This document shows, one piece after another, positions 26,795 through 39,422 of a stretch of DNA of 64,000 nucleotides (positions are counted from its first letter, which is position 1; each line of letters opens with the position of its first letter). A model generated the notes under the pieces. The model made no database searches and was not told the DNA's origin. It saw only the letters and a list, made by a program, of their open reading frames with translations. The stretch covers positions 24,829 to 88,828 of the forward strand of contig NZ_JQKD01000027.1 of the NCBI RefSeq assembly GCF_000745855.1. Direction: 5' to 3'. The translations under genes were made by a program, and so were the position numbers. The DNA is from Xenophilus azovorans DSM 13620 (GTDB lineage: Bacteria > Pseudomonadota > Gammaproteobacteria > Burkholderiales > Burkholderiaceae_C).

Positions 26795-27268
26795 ATGTCC
26801 TCTTCCCAGCCGGACCCGCTGCTCACGATCGGACGCATCGCGCAGCGCAGCGGCATCGCCGCGTCTGCGCTTCGCTTCTACGAGTCGCGCGGCCTGATCA
26901 CATCGGTGCGCGGCGAGTCGGGGCACCGCCGCTATCCGCGCTCGGTCCTGCGCCGCGTGGCCTTCATCGTGTTCGCGCAGAAGGTCGGCCTCACGCTGGA
27001 CGAGGTGGCGGCCGAACTGGCCCACCTGCCCAAGGACCACGTGCCCACGGGCCGGGACTGGCAGCGCCTGTCCAGCCAGTGGAAGAAGCGGATCGAGGCG
27101 CGGATCGCCGAGCTGCAGGCCCTGAACATGGGGCTGCAGGAGTGCATCGGCTGCGGATGCCTGTCGATGAAGCGCTGCCTGCTCTCCAACGTGGGCGACC
27201 AGGCGGGCCTGCGCGGCGCGGGGCCGCGCCGCTGGCTCGGCGATCCGCCGCTGGACGGCGCCGAATGA
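26795..27268 (+). CDS. soxR: SoxR, redox-sensing MerR-family transcriptional activator
   Basis: 157 residues: MerR winged-helix N-terminus (LTIGRIAQRSGIAASALRFYESRGLI), dimerisation helix and the [2Fe-2S] motif with Cys117, 120, 122 and 128 (CIGCGC, SMKRC), matching SoxR C-X2-C-X-C-X5-C. The oxidised cluster activates transcription in response to redox-cycling compounds. I prefer the ATG at 26795 with AGAGG upstream; a GTG three codons earlier is possible. It is divergent from the RND operon, with no soxS nearby, consistent with direct control of the pump as in Pseudomonas. Confidence 0.95.
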   Translation: MSSSQPDPLLTIGRIAQRSGIAASALRFYESRGLITSVRGESGHRRYPRSVLRRVAFIVFAQKVGLTLDEVAAELAHLPKDHVPTGRDWQRLSSQWKKRIEARIAELQALNMGLQECIGCGCLSMKRCLLSNVGDQAGLRGAGPRRWLGDPPLDGAE

Positions 27269-27269
27269 A

Positions 27270-27299
27270 GGCGGGTGCGGAGCAATCTCCGCACCCGCC
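27270..27299. terminator. Bidirectional hairpin terminator between soxR and ettA
   Basis: A perfect 12-bp stem (27270-27281 with 27288-27299) and a 6-base loop GCAATC lie between two convergent stops. There is no long T-run on either side, so efficiency may depend on the stem alone. Confidence 0.7.
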
Positions 27300-27304
27300 G
27301 CCGA

Positions 27305-28966
<1,662 letters not shown>

Positions 28967-29292
28967 GGCGGTGCTTGCTTACCTGCGAATGCTTGGGGGT
29001 GGGTGTGCGCGGCGAAGGGCCCGGGTGCCGGGCGGCGCAAAACGTGGATTATCCCCCGTGAGGCAGGCCGGCGCAGCGTGCCCCTGCCGAGTCGTGCGAC
29101 AATGGCGCCGTTGCCGGACACAGTTATCCGCGACACGGCTTCCTGCCGGGGACGACGAGGCACCCGCCTCGCAGGCTCCCACCCCCCAACTCGACATGCC
29201 CTCGACTGGCCCGGCCGCCCCCTTCAAGGCGGCCCGCGGCGGGCGGTCACGCCACTGAAACACCGCGCCGTGTCAGGCGCTCTTTCGATTCA
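28967..29292. other. 326-bp divergent spacer between ettA and rhlE
   Basis: No convincing gene. It should hold the ettA and rhlE promoters; GACAAT at 29098-29103 is a weak -10 candidate on the plus strand without a good -35. The part from about 29150 to 29260 (CTCGACTGGCC, CCCCCTTCAAGGCGGCCCG) is GC-rich and partly resembles the dispersed repeat family seen at 46.6 and 55.4 kb. A long, structured rhlE leader is likely. Confidence 0.5.
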
Positions 29293-31011
29293 ATGAACTT
29301 CGACGAACTGAAGCTGGCCCCGGCCATCCTCGAGGCCGTGCGCGAGCAAGGCTACGAAACCCCCACCCCCATCCAGGCCCAGGCGATCCCCGCCGTGCTC
29401 GAGGGCCGCGACCTCCTCGCCGGCGCCCAGACCGGTACCGGCAAGACCGCCGCCTTCACCCTGCCGATGCTGCACAAGCTCTCCAAGGGCCAGGGAAGGA
29501 CCAACAAGTTCGGCAAGGACGGCATCGCCGCCCTGGTGCTGACGCCCACGCGCGAACTGGCCGCACAGGTCGAGGAGTCCGTGCGCACCTACGGCAAGAA
29601 CCTGCCCCTCACCTCCACCGTCATCTTCGGCGGCGTGGGCATGAATCCGCAGATCGACCGCATCAAGCGGGGCGTGGACATCCTGGTGGCCACCCCGGGC
29701 CGCCTGCTCGACCTGCAGCAGCAGGGGCACCTGGACCTGTCCACCGTCGAGATCCTCGTCCTGGACGAGGCCGACCGCATGCTGGACATGGGCTTCATCC
29801 ACGACGTGAAGAAGATCCTGGCCCTGCTGCCCGACGACAAGCAGAGCCTGCTGTTCTCCGCCACCTTCAGCGACGAGATCCGCGACCTGGCCAACGGCCT
29901 GCTGCGCAACCCGCAGAGCATCCAGGTCACGCCGCGCAATACCACCGTGCAGCGCATCACGCAGGTGGTGCACCCGGTGGGCCGCGCCAAGAAGAAGCAG
30001 TTGCTGGCGCACATCATCCAGCAGCACGACTGGAGCCAGGTGCTGGTCTTCACCCGCACCAAGTTCGGCGCCAACCATGTGGCCGACTTCCTCAACAAGA
30101 ACGGCGTCACGGCCATGGCGCTGCACGGCAACAAGAGCCAGAGCGCGCGCACCCAGGCGCTGGGCGGCTTCAAGACGGGCGAGATCCGCGCCCTGGTGGC
30201 CACCGACATCGCCGCCCGCGGCATCGACATCGACGACCTGCCGCACGTGGTGAACTACGAGATCCCCAACGTGCCCGAGGACTACGTCCACCGCATCGGC
30301 CGCACCGGCCGCGCCGGCAAGGAAGGCCAGGCCGTGAGCCTGGTGTGCCTGGACGAGGAAGGCTTCATGCAGGAGATCGAGCGCTTCACCAAGCAGCAGA
30401 TCCCCGTGCAGGTGATCGAGGGCTTCGGCCCCGACGAGGGCGAGCGGGCCGAGCCCATCGCCATGGGCCGCCAGACGCTGTGGGGCGGTGCCGGCCGCCC
30501 GCCCAGCCGCGAGGTGATGGCCGCCGCCGCCAAGGCCGCGCGCCAGGAGATGATGCAGCGCATCCGCGAGAACAAGGGCCAGGAAGGCGGACGCGGCCCG
30601 AAGAAGCCGGGCGGCGGCAACGGCAACGGCAATGCCGGCGGCGGCCGCGGCCAGCAGCGCGACGGCGCGCAGCAGCCGCGCCAGCACGCCCCCAAGCGCC
30701 ACCACAACCCCAACCCGGCCCAGCCGCACGCGCTCTACGAGGAGCGCGTCGAGCGCCAGCCCAAGCACTACGGCAACACCACCAGTCCTTCGCACGCCGA
30801 CCAGGTGGCGCACCGCCGTGCCGAATCCCTCGGCGGCGGCGCCGGCCAGCCCGACCCGCTGCGCACCAGCGTCGATGCCGCCTTCAGCCGCAACCGGCGC
30901 ACCGGCGGCGGCGGTGGTGGTGGTGGCGGCGGCTACGGCGGCAACAAGCGCCGCGGCGGTGGCGGTGGCGGTGGTGGCAATTTCGGCGGCGGCGGCCGCC
31001 GCGGCTACTGA
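29293..31011 (+). CDS. rhlE: DEAD-box ATP-dependent RNA helicase RhlE
   Basis: 572 residues. Core motifs in order: Q-motif [10 protein letters not shown], Walker [21 protein letters not shown] in [22 protein letters not shown] and [10 protein letters not shown], all within residues 1 to about 350. The remaining 200 residues are a low-complexity basic tail ending in Gly tracts broken by RR and aromatic residues (RGG-like), which bind RNA and favour condensate formation. It remodels rRNA and mRNA structures, often at low temperature. A strong terminator follows. Confidence 0.94.
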   Translation: MNFDELKLAPAILEAVREQGYETPTPIQAQAIPAVLEGRDLLAGAQTGTGKTAAFTLPMLHKLSKGQGRTNKFGKDGIAALVLTPTRELAAQVEESVRTYGKNLPLTSTVIFGGVGMNPQIDRIKRGVDILVATPGRLLDLQQQGHLDLSTVEILVLDEADRMLDMGFIHDVKKILALLPDDKQSLLFSATFSDEIRDLANGLLRNPQSIQVTPRNTTVQRITQVVHPVGRAKKKQLLAHIIQQHDWSQVLVFTRTKFGANHVADFLNKNGVTAMALHGNKSQSARTQALGGFKTGEIRALVATDIAARGIDIDDLPHVVNYEIPNVPEDYVHRIGRTGRAGKEGQAVSLVCLDEEGFMQEIERFTKQQIPVQVIEGFGPDEGERAEPIAMGRQTLWGGAGRPPSREVMAAAAKAARQEMMQRIRENKGQEGGRGPKKPGGGNGNGNAGGGRGQQRDGAQQPRQHAPKRHHNPNPAQPHALYEERVERQPKHYGNTTSPSHADQVAHRRAESLGGGAGQPDPLRTSVDAAFSRNRRTGGGGGGGGGGYGGNKRRGGGGGGGGNFGGGGRRGY

Positions 31012-31041
31012 CCCGCCCTGCACCCGGCAGGAGCAGGAAGG

Positions 31042-31077
31042 AAGGCCATGCCCGCGAGGGCATGGCCTTTCTCTTTT
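31042..31077 (+). terminator. Rho-independent terminator of rhlE
   Basis: Perfect 12-bp stem AAGGCCATGCCC (31042-31053) with GGGCATGGCCTT (31058-31069), tetraloop GCGA, followed by TCTCTTTT. Confidence 0.9.
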
Positions 31078-31201
31078 CCGCGGCCGCGCACCCGTGCGAG
31101 GCCCTGACAACATCGGGGACGGACATGCTCCTGCACAATGCGGCGCTTCCGCCGCCCGCCGAAGCGCCGCGGCCCGATTCCATCCGGCTTTCCGATCCCG
31201 C

Positions 31202-31504
31202 ATGACCGCCAGCCTTGCCTCCCGCCCCCGCCTGCACGCCGCGCTGCGCGTCGCCGCCGCCGTGCTGGGCGGCTATGCCTTCTGCTGGGGCTTCATCGCC
31301 CTGGCCACCAGCGGCCTGTTCGCGCTGGGGATGCCCTTCCACGACGCCGAGCACCTGGGCAGCATCCTGGGCATGCTGCTGTACCTGGCAACCTTCCTGT
31401 GGGCCTTCGCGGCCCGCCGCTTGGCGCGCGTGTGGCTGGTGCTGGCCGGCGGCGGCGCGCTGATGGCCGGCGCGGCCTCGCTGGTGCAGCGGACCCTGCT
31501 CTGA
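31202..31504 (+). CDS. DUF3649 small membrane protein (iron-uptake cassette)
   Basis: 100 residues, three hydrophobic helices (GGYAFCWGFIALATSGLFALG, the GMLLYLATFLWAF segment and a C-terminal one). It matches the DUF3649 pattern and is followed by the PepSY and DUF3325 genes, the conserved trio found beside siderophore receptors. Probably an inner-membrane partner in reductive iron release. The start is ATG with no strong ribosome site. Confidence 0.85.
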   Translation: MTASLASRPRLHAALRVAAAVLGGYAFCWGFIALATSGLFALGMPFHDAEHLGSILGMLLYLATFLWAFAARRLARVWLVLAGGGALMAGAASLVQRTLL

Positions 31505-31516
31505 AGGACGCACGCC

Positions 31517-33196
31517 ATGTTCTCCAACTTCCGCCAGGCGATGGCCTGGGTGCACACCTGGTTCGGCCTGGTGCTGGGCTTCGTGCTGATGGCCTGCTTC
31601 TTCTTCGGCTCGCTGTCGGTGTTCGACCGCGAGATCGACCGCTGGGCCATTCCCGCCTCTCGCCATGCCGCGCAGCCCATGCCCTCGTTCGACAGGCTGC
31701 TGCAGCCCATCTTCCAGGACATGCAGCCCAGCAAGGAAAGCCTGGACTACCTGCGCGACCGGGTCGACGGACCGCTGCCCGCGCGCTTCGACACCGTGCG
31801 CAGCTGGGGCGCCTACACCACCCACCGCGATCCGGTGCTGTCGCTGTTCACCAGCTACGAGGTGCCCAACGCCAAGGACCCCGACGACGCGGCCCGCGGC
31901 AACCGCACCATCGACCCGCGCACCGGCGCCGCGCTGCCCGACGACCGGCTCAAGATCGGCAGCCAGTTCTTCTATCCGCTGCACTACAGCCTGAACCTGA
32001 GCTGGAAGGACCTGGGCTACTGGATCGTGGGCCTCGCCGGGCTGACGATGCTGGTGGCGCTGGTCAGCGGCGTGGTGATGCACCGCAGGATCTTCCGCGA
32101 GTTCTTCACCTTCCGGCCCAAGAAGTCGACGCAGCGCAGCGTGCTGGACCTGCACAACATGACGGGCGTGCTGGCGCTGCCCTTCCACTTCTTCTTCGCC
32201 TTCACCGGGCTGGTGATCTTCGCGGGCATCTACTTCCCGGTGACGCACACGCAGCTGAACCCGCTGCATGAGCTGCACGAGAAGCTGGAGGCCGAGGAGA
32301 CCGGCCTGCCGCACGACCGCGCCGGCGTCGCCGCGCCGCTGGCCTCGGTGGACGCCATGGCCGCCGAGGCGCAGCGCCGCTGGGCCGCCAGGGGCATGGC
32401 CGGCGAGGTGGGCCTGCTCACCGTGAGCCACGTCGGCGACGCCAACGGCTACGTCAGCGTGTACCGCGCGGGCACCGACCGGATCGCGCTGGTGGGCGAC
32501 GGCATCCACTTCAAGGCCAGCACCGGCGAACTGCTGCGCGAGGACCCGCCGCGCACGGCGGTGGACAGCGTCAACACCTTCCTGACCGGGCTGCACCTGC
32601 AGCACTTCCGCCACTGGCTGCTGCGCTGGCTGTACGTGCTGGGCGGGCTGCTGGGCTGCGTGTGCATCGCCACCGGCTTCATCTTCTTCGTCGAGAAGCG
32701 CAAGAAGCAGCACGCCGCCGCCGGCAGCCAGGGGAGCCGCGTGGTCGATGCGCTGGCGGTGACCACGGTGACCGGCATGCTGCTGGCCGCGCTGACGATC
32801 CTGATCGCCAACCGCCTCCTGCCGGAATCGCTGCCGGCCGGCTGGCCACCGCGCGGCGACCTGGAGCAGTACCTGTTCTGGGCCGGCTGGGCGCTGGCGA
32901 TGGCGCACGGCTTCGCGCGCAGCGCTCCGGTGGCGCAGGGGCGGCCCAACCCGGCGTGGCGCGAGCAGTGCTGGGCCGTCGCGGCGATGGCCGTGGCCGC
33001 CGTCCTGCTGAACTGGCTGACCACCGGCGACCACCTCGCCAGGACGGTCTTCATCGACACCTACTGGCCGGTGGCTGGCGTGGACCTGTTCCTGCTGGCC
33101 TGCGCCGGGCTGGCGGCGGGGGCCGCGCGCCGGCTCGGCCGTCGCACGGCCGCGGGCGTCCGGCCGGCCCCTCGCGCGGAGGCGGCACATGCGTGA
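31517..33196 (+). CDS. PepSY-associated transmembrane protein (putative siderophore/ferric reductase)
   Basis: 559 residues starting MFSNFRQAMAWVHTWFGLVLG, with four main helices in the PepSY_TM arrangement plus C-terminal helices, and two large periplasmic parts. Conserved His residues near helices (HTWFG, HNMTGVLALPFHFFFAFTG) could bind haem. Such proteins reduce ferric siderophores at the inner membrane. AAGGA at 31504-31508 supports the ATG. The downstream DUF3325 start overlaps the end by 8 bp. Confidence 0.88.
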   Translation: MFSNFRQAMAWVHTWFGLVLGFVLMACFFFGSLSVFDREIDRWAIPASRHAAQPMPSFDRLLQPIFQDMQPSKESLDYLRDRVDGPLPARFDTVRSWGAYTTHRDPVLSLFTSYEVPNAKDPDDAARGNRTIDPRTGAALPDDRLKIGSQFFYPLHYSLNLSWKDLGYWIVGLAGLTMLVALVSGVVMHRRIFREFFTFRPKKSTQRSVLDLHNMTGVLALPFHFFFAFTGLVIFAGIYFPVTHTQLNPLHELHEKLEAEETGLPHDRAGVAAPLASVDAMAAEAQRRWAARGMAGEVGLLTVSHVGDANGYVSVYRAGTDRIALVGDGIHFKASTGELLREDPPRTAVDSVNTFLTGLHLQHFRHWLLRWLYVLGGLLGCVCIATGFIFFVEKRKKQHAAAGSQGSRVVDALAVTTVTGMLLAALTILIANRLLPESLPAGWPPRGDLEQYLFWAGWALAMAHGFARSAPVAQGRPNPAWREQCWAVAAMAVAAVLLNWLTTGDHLARTVFIDTYWPVAGVDLFLLACAGLAAGAARRLGRRTAAGVRPAPRAEAAHA

Positions 33197-33492
33197 GGCG
33201 GCGCTGCTGGCCGCGGCGCTGGCGGCCTGCGTGGCCGGCATGGGCTGGCTGGCGCTGGCGATGGAGACGCACTGGACGCAGGTGCGGCCGGACGCGCCCA
33301 CGCGGGCGGCCGTGCTGCGGCTGCGCGCGCTGGGCAGCCTCGACCTGGCGGCGGGCCTGGCGCTGTGCCTGCGCGTGGATCACGCCTCGATGGCGGTGCT
33401 CGTGTGGGTCATGGCCCTGGCCGGCGCCGCGCTCGCCGTAGGCCTCGTGCTCACCTGGCGGCCGCGCTGGCTGCGGGCACTGGCCTGGGTCG

Positions 33493-33506
<14 letters not shown>
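33189..33506 (+). CDS. DUF3325 small membrane protein
   Basis: 105 residues with three hydrophobic helices and the METHW segment typical of DUF3325. Last gene of the DUF3649-PepSY-DUF3325 cassette, overlapping the previous gene by 8 bp. Its 3' end overlaps the convergent pirin gene by 14 bp. A subunit of the iron-reduction complex is inferred; no biochemical role is known to me. Confidence 0.83.
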
Positions 33507-34383
<877 letters not shown>

Positions 34384-34434
34384 GGGGTGCTCCTTGTCTT
34401 TGTCCGGATGCCGGTGGGAAAGGCGGGCGCCGCC

Positions 34435-34986
34435 TCAGCCGCGCGCCGCGACGACCTGCGCGATGCGCTCGCCGAAGGCGCGCGCCGTGTCCAGGTCGCC
34501 CTGCGGCACCTCGGCCGCGCTGGCGTCCGAGGGCGAGGTGGTCAGCAGGCCGCCGTAGCCGCCCACGTAGTTGGGCGCGTGCCGCGTGGCCGCCTTGTCG
34601 TTGGTCGGCTTGATCCCCAGGCTGATCCACAGGCCGCTGTGCTGCATGGCCAGCTGCCACAGGTAGGTCAGCGTGGCGAACTTGTCGCCGTTCATGGTCG
34701 CGCTGTTGGTGAAGCCGGCGAAGAGCTTGTCCTTCCAGCCCTGGGCGAACCAGACCTTGGAGGACGCGTCGGCGAACCTCTTGAACTGCCAGCTCGGCCC
34801 GCCCATGTAGGTGGGCGACCCGAACACGATGGCGCTGGCCGCGGCGAGCACCTCCCAGCCGCCGCCCGGCAGGTTGCCGTCGGCGTCGATGGCGATCAGC
34901 TCGGCCTGCGCGCCCTCGGCCACCGCCTGCGCCACGCGCTGGGTGTGGCCGTAGCCAGAGTGGTAGACGATGACGATGCCGCTCAT
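34435..34986 (-). CDS. WrbA-like flavodoxin-fold NAD(P)H:quinone oxidoreductase
   Basis: 183 residues from the ATG giving MSGIVIVYHSGYGHT. The FMN phosphate loop (YHSGYGHTQ) and the flavin-ring segment (FGSPTYMGGPSW) are visible, and GGYGGLLTTSPSD follows. It should reduce quinones by two electrons. The DoxX start codon region lies just upstream with a 10-bp gap, so the two are likely one operon. Confidence 0.88.
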   Translation of the reverse strand: MSGIVIVYHSGYGHTQRVAQAVAEGAQAELIAIDADGNLPGGGWEVLAAASAIVFGSPTYMGGPSWQFKRFADASSKVWFAQGWKDKLFAGFTNSATMNGDKFATLTYLWQLAMQHSGLWISLGIKPTNDKAATRHAPNYVGGYGGLLTTSPSDASAAEVPQGDLDTARAFGERIAQVVAARG

Positions 34987-34996
34987 CGCGCGCGCC

Positions 34997-35419
34997 TCAC
35001 TTCCTGTCCACACTGAAGCGGCCGGGGCCGAAGGCGGTGAAGGCGAGCAGGCCGCCGGCGATGGCGATGTTCTTCCAGAACATGAGCTGGTTGATCATCA
35101 CCTTGTCGGCCGGCATCGACCAGTAGTTGTGGAAGAACAGCGCCGCGGCCAGCGTGAACAGCGCGATCAGCAGCGCGGCCAGCCGCGTCTTGAAGCCCAC
35201 CAGCAGCAGGATGCCCAGACCCAGCTCGACCACGATGGCGATCGCCGCGCCCACCTGCGGCATCGGCAGCCCCACCGAGGCGATGTAGCCCGCCGTGCCG
35301 GCGAAGCCCGCGATCTTGCTGAAGCCGGCCGGAATGAACAGCGCGGCCAGGAAGATGCGCCCGAGCAGCGCGAGGCCGTCCTGGGTGGGCGTGGTGGAAG
35401 AGGTCTGGGTGATGGCCAT
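34997..35419 (-). CDS. DoxX family membrane protein
   Basis: 140 residues, four helices. DoxX-type segments LLGRIFLAALFIPAGFSKI and ELGLGILLLVGF are clear. DoxX-like proteins partner with redox enzymes in detoxification of thiol or electrophile stress. Leads the DoxX-WrbA-pirin series. Confidence 0.9.
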   Translation of the reverse strand: MAITQTSSTTPTQDGLALLGRIFLAALFIPAGFSKIAGFAGTAGYIASVGLPMPQVGAAIAIVVELGLGILLLVGFKTRLAALLIALFTLAAALFFHNYWSMPADKVMINQLMFWKNIAIAGGLLAFTAFGPGRFSVDRK

Positions 35420-35472
35420 GGAAGGGCTCCTTGCGTTGAAAAAGACAAACGTGTGAAAAGAGGGAAAGGAAA

Positions 35473-35500
35473 GCCGCGGCCCGTTCTGCGAGGCCGCGGC
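35473..35500 (-). terminator. Hairpin terminator after the second pirin gene
   Basis: Stem GCCGCGGCC (35473-35481) with GGCCGCGGC (35492-35500) and a 10-base loop. Read on the minus strand it is followed by TTTCCTTTCCCTCTTTTC, a pyrimidine/T-rich tail, and lies 10 bp after the pirin stop. Confidence 0.65.
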
Positions 35501-35509
35501 ACCGGCACT

Positions 35510-36211
<702 letters not shown>

Positions 36212-36350
36212 CGTTGAACCCTTTCGAATGCGGGCAGCAGGCACATCGTGGATGCCTTGCCCTCTCGTGGGCGGTGCCGGTCTGCACCGCGATGGAAGGT
36301 ACTTTAGGCCGGCCGCACGGTTCCGGGAGGCAGCCGTCTTGAAGACACCA

Positions 36351-36365
36351 TTCAAACGATTTGAA
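36351..36365. promoter_or_regulatory. Candidate LysR-type operator between pirin and lysR genes
   Basis: TTCAAACGATTTGAA is a perfect palindrome with a 3-base centre and contains a T-N11-A core, the form recognised by LysR-type regulators. A second short palindrome GTCTTGAAGAC lies at 36336-36346. Both are in the spacer of divergent genes, the usual place for LysR autoregulation. Confidence 0.6.
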
Positions 36366-36378
36366 TGACAATCCGCCC

Positions 36379-37344
36379 ATGCCCGGCGCGCGCGAAGTCC
36401 TCACCCCCGACGCCCTGGCGATGCTCCAGACCGTGGCCGAGCGCGGCAGCTTCGCCGCTGCCGCGCGCGCGCTGGGCGTGGTGCCCAGCGCCCTGACCTA
36501 CCGCGTGCGCCAGATCGAGGACGCGCTGGACGTGCTGCTGTTCGACCGCAGCGCCCGCCAGGCGCGGCTGACCGAGGCCGGCGCCGAGTTGCTGCGCGAC
36601 GCCGGCCGGCTGCTGGCCGAGATCGACGCCGTGGCCAACCGCGTGCGCCGCATCGCCACCGGCTGGGAGCCTCAGCTCACCATCGCCATCGACAGCGCGA
36701 TCGCGCGCGACCCGCTGTACGACCTGGTCGGCGCCTTCTACGCGCTGAACCCGCCTACGCGCCTGAAGCTGCGCGACGAAACGCTGCTGGGCACCATCGA
36801 GGCGCTGACCAGCGGCGAGGCCGACCTGGCCATCGGCGCCGTGCTCGACGCCCAGAGCCTGGCCTTCACCGGCGGCGGCATCCGCAGCTGCCTGCTGGGC
36901 GAGATCCGCTTCGTCTACGCCGTGGCGCCGCACCACCCGCTGGCCGGGGCGCCGCAGCCCCTCACCGAGGCGCAGATGCGCGCGCACCGCGCCGTGGCCG
37001 CCGCCGACTCGGCCCGCCAGCGCCAGGGCATGAGCGTGAACCTGCTGGAAGGGCAGGACGTGCTCACCGTGCCCACGCTGCAGGCCAAGCTGCACGCGCA
37101 ACTGCACGGCCTGGGCGCCGGCTTCCTGCCCGAGCCGATGGCGCGGCCCTATGTCGAGGCCGGGCACCTGGTGGAACTCGCCACCGAGCGCCCCGCGCCG
37201 CTGGGCCGCATGCACTGCGCCTGGCGCGTGCGCAGCGCCGCGCAGCCGGGGCTGGCGCTGAAGTGGTGGCTGGCGCAGTTCGAGCACCCGACCACCCGCG
37301 AGGCGCTGCTCATGCGGCACCGCGGGCGCGGGCCGAGCGGTTAG
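36379..37344 (+). CDS. LysR-type transcriptional regulator
   Basis: 321 residues: winged HTH at about 10-70 ([33 protein letters not shown]), then a LysR substrate-binding domain. I take the ATG at 36379; an in-frame TTG at 36361 would lie inside the palindromic operator. Divergent from the second pirin gene, which suggests control of the pirin/DoxX/WrbA cluster in response to a quinone or electrophile. Confidence 0.9.
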   Translation: MPGAREVLTPDALAMLQTVAERGSFAAAARALGVVPSALTYRVRQIEDALDVLLFDRSARQARLTEAGAELLRDAGRLLAEIDAVANRVRRIATGWEPQLTIAIDSAIARDPLYDLVGAFYALNPPTRLKLRDETLLGTIEALTSGEADLAIGAVLDAQSLAFTGGGIRSCLLGEIRFVYAVAPHHPLAGAPQPLTEAQMRAHRAVAAADSARQRQGMSVNLLEGQDVLTVPTLQAKLHAQLHGLGAGFLPEPMARPYVEAGHLVELATERPAPLGRMHCAWRVRSAAQPGLALKWWLAQFEHPTTREALLMRHRGRGPSG

Positions 37345-37379
37345 AGTCGGGCGCCATCCCCTCACCGCACACCGCCGCC

Positions 37380-38432
37380 ATGCCCATCGCCGACCGCCAC
37401 ACCCCGCCGCCCCGCCGCATCGCCATCGTCGGTGCGGGCCTCGCGGGCCTGACGGCGGCGCGCACGCTGGTGCAGGCGGGCCACGCGGTCGCGCTGTTCG
37501 AGCGCGACGCGCGACCCGGCGGCCGCCTGGCCGGCTGGGAATCTCCCTACGGCAGCTTCGACAGCGGCGCGCAGTACTTCACCGTGCGCGACGAGCGCCT
37601 GCGCCGCGCGCTGGACGCCACCGGCGCTCCCTGCCGGCGCTGGAGCGCCAACGCCGTGCGCGTGCTCGACCCGGCCGGCCGGCTGGTCGAGGCCGCGCTG
37701 CCGGGCCTGGAACCGCACTGGGTCGCCGTGCCGCGCATGGACGCGCTGGCCGCCCACTGGGCCGCGCCGCTGGGCGAGGCGCTGCACCGGGGCACCACCG
37801 TCGTGCGCATCGAGGCCGACTCGCTGCAGCCCGGCCGCTGGCAGTTGCGCACGCAGGGCGAGGCCGACGACACCGCCGTGCAGGCCGGCTTCGACGCCGT
37901 GCTGCTGGCGGTGCCGCCGACCGCCGCGCGCCTCCTGTTGGCGCCGGTGGCCGAGGGCCTGGCGCGGCATGTGGCCGACGTGCGCATCGCGCCGTGCTGG
38001 TCGCTGCACCTGGCCTTCGCGCAGGCCAGCCAGCCCGGCTTGCCGCACCTGGGTCCGCAGTGGAACTGCGCGCGCTCCACCCACCACCGCGTGGCCTGGC
38101 TGGCGCGCGAATCCTCCAAGCCCGGCCGCGGCGCCATCGAGCGCTGGACGGTGCAGGCCAGCGCCGAGTGGTCGCGCGAACACCTGCGCGACGACGCGGC
38201 GCGCGTGCGGGCCAAGCTGCTGCGGGCCTTCGCCGAGATCACCGGCATCCTCGCCACGCCCACGCTGGCCGAGGCGCGCCTGTGGACCGAGGCCAAGACC
38301 GAGACGCCGCTGGGCCGCTCGCACCTGTGGGACGCGAAGGCCGGCCTCGGCGTGGCGGGCGACTGGTGCATCGGCCACCGGGTGGAAGACGCCTTCGTCT
38401 CCGGGCTGGAGCTGGCGCTGGCCGCACTCTGA
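37380..38432 (+). CDS. FAD-dependent amine oxidase/renalase-like protein
   Basis: 350 residues. The N-terminal FAD fold [21 protein letters not shown] and the [21 protein letters not shown] segment match renalase-like NAD(P)/FAD oxidoreductases; the end ([20 protein letters not shown]) is the FAD-closing motif. The substrate is unknown; bacterial renalases oxidise abnormal dihydro forms of nicotinamide. Followed after 3 bp by gluQ, so possibly co-transcribed. Confidence 0.88.
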   Translation: MPIADRHTPPPRRIAIVGAGLAGLTAARTLVQAGHAVALFERDARPGGRLAGWESPYGSFDSGAQYFTVRDERLRRALDATGAPCRRWSANAVRVLDPAGRLVEAALPGLEPHWVAVPRMDALAAHWAAPLGEALHRGTTVVRIEADSLQPGRWQLRTQGEADDTAVQAGFDAVLLAVPPTAARLLLAPVAEGLARHVADVRIAPCWSLHLAFAQASQPGLPHLGPQWNCARSTHHRVAWLARESSKPGRGAIERWTVQASAEWSREHLRDDAARVRAKLLRAFAEITGILATPTLAEARLWTEAKTETPLGRSHLWDAKAGLGVAGDWCIGHRVEDAFVSGLELALAAL

Positions 38433-38435
38433 CGC

Positions 38436-39422
38436 GTGAGCAGGCCGCCCGAGCCGCCGCCGGGCCGCCCCAAGGCGGCGAGCGCCCCCTCGGGGGGCAG
38501 CGAAGCGGGGAGCGTGGGGGCCACATACACCGGCCGCTTCGCGCCCTCTCCCACCGGCCCACTGCACGCCGGCTCGCTGGTCGCCGCCCTGGCGAGCTGG
38601 CTGGATGCCCGCGCCGCCGGTGGCCGCTGGCTGGTGCGCATCGAGGACGCCGACACCGAGCGCTGCATCGCCGGCATGGAGGAACGCATCCTCGGCCAGC
38701 TCACCGACTGCGGCCTGCGGCCCGACGCGCCGCCCGTGCGGCAGACCGCGCGCACCGCGCTGTACGACGACGCCCTGCAGCGATTGACGCGCGCCGGCCT
38801 GGCCTACCCCTGCGGCTGCACGCGGCGCGACATCGACGCCGCCCTGGCCGCGCAGGGCATCGCGCACCGGCGGCACGGCGAGCGCGTCTACCCCGGCACC
38901 TGCCGCGGCGGCCTGCACGGCAAGCCCGCGCGCTCCTGGCGCTTCGCCACCTGGCGCATGGCCGGCGCATCGGACGTGCAGTGGCACGACCGGCGCCTCG
39001 GCCCGCAGCGCCAGGACGTGATGCACGAGGTCGGCGACTTCGTGCTGCGCCGCGCCGATGGCCCCTGGGCCTACCAGCTCGCCGTGGTGGTGGACGACGC
39101 CGACCAGGGCGTGACCGACGTGGTGCGCGGCGAGGACCTGGCCGACAACACGCCGCGCCAGATCCTGCTGCAGCGCGCGCTGGGCCTGCCGGTGCTGCGC
39201 TACCTGCACACGCCGCTGGTGCTGGCGGCCGACGGGCAGAAGCTCTCCAAGCAGAACGGCGCCGCGCCGATCGAGACGCACACGCCGGCCGCCGCGCTGG
39301 CAGCCCTGCAGTCCGCCGCGGCGGCACTCGGTCTGCCGCCCTGCCCCTCGGCGAACACGCCCGACGAGGCGCTGCGCGTATGGGTCGCGCCCTGGGCCGC
39401 TCTCTACAATCCGCCGCCGTGA
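38436..39422 (+). CDS. gluQ: Glutamyl-Q tRNA(Asp) synthetase
   Basis: 328 residues from GTG 38436, or 302 from an in-frame GTG at 38514. It lacks the anticodon-binding domain of GluRS. The HIGH-like motif is [16 protein letters not shown], zinc ligands lie around CGCTRRDI and YPGTC, and the KMSKS counterpart is KLSKQ. It attaches glutamate to queuosine in tRNA-Asp. The first 25 or so residues ([19 protein letters not shown]) are encoded by a dispersed repeat and have no counterpart in the family, so the GTG at 38514 with GGGGAG upstream may be the real start. The 3' end overlaps trmB (GTGA). Confidence 0.92.
   Translation: MSRPPEPPPGRPKAASAPSGGSEAGSVGATYTGRFAPSPTGPLHAGSLVAALASWLDARAAGGRWLVRIEDADTERCIAGMEERILGQLTDCGLRPDAPPVRQTARTALYDDALQRLTRAGLAYPCGCTRRDIDAALAAQGIAHRRHGERVYPGTCRGGLHGKPARSWRFATWRMAGASDVQWHDRRLGPQRQDVMHEVGDFVLRRADGPWAYQLAVVVDDADQGVTDVVRGEDLADNTPRQILLQRALGLPVLRYLHTPLVLAADGQKLSKQNGAAPIETHTPAAALAALQSAAAALGLPPCPSANTPDEALRVWVAPWAALYNPPP
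38455..38522 (+). repeat. Comamonadaceae-type dispersed GC-rich repeat overlapping the 5' end of gluQ
   Basis: The stretch contains GCGCCCCCTCGGGGGGCAGC followed by GAAGCGGGGAGCGTGGGGG. I recognise this pattern from intergenic DNA of the family; related fragments occur near 46.7 and 55.35 kb. Here it provides the beginning of an open frame. Confidence 0.65.

Noticed and set aside
29098..29103. GACAAT as the rhlE -10 element
   Set aside because: No acceptable -35 at 16-18 bp, so it is mentioned only as a weak candidate and not called a promoter.
36361..36378. TTG start for the LysR regulator, adding six residues
   Set aside because: The TTG lies inside a palindromic operator and lacks a ribosome site; the ATG at 36379 still leaves a full HTH.
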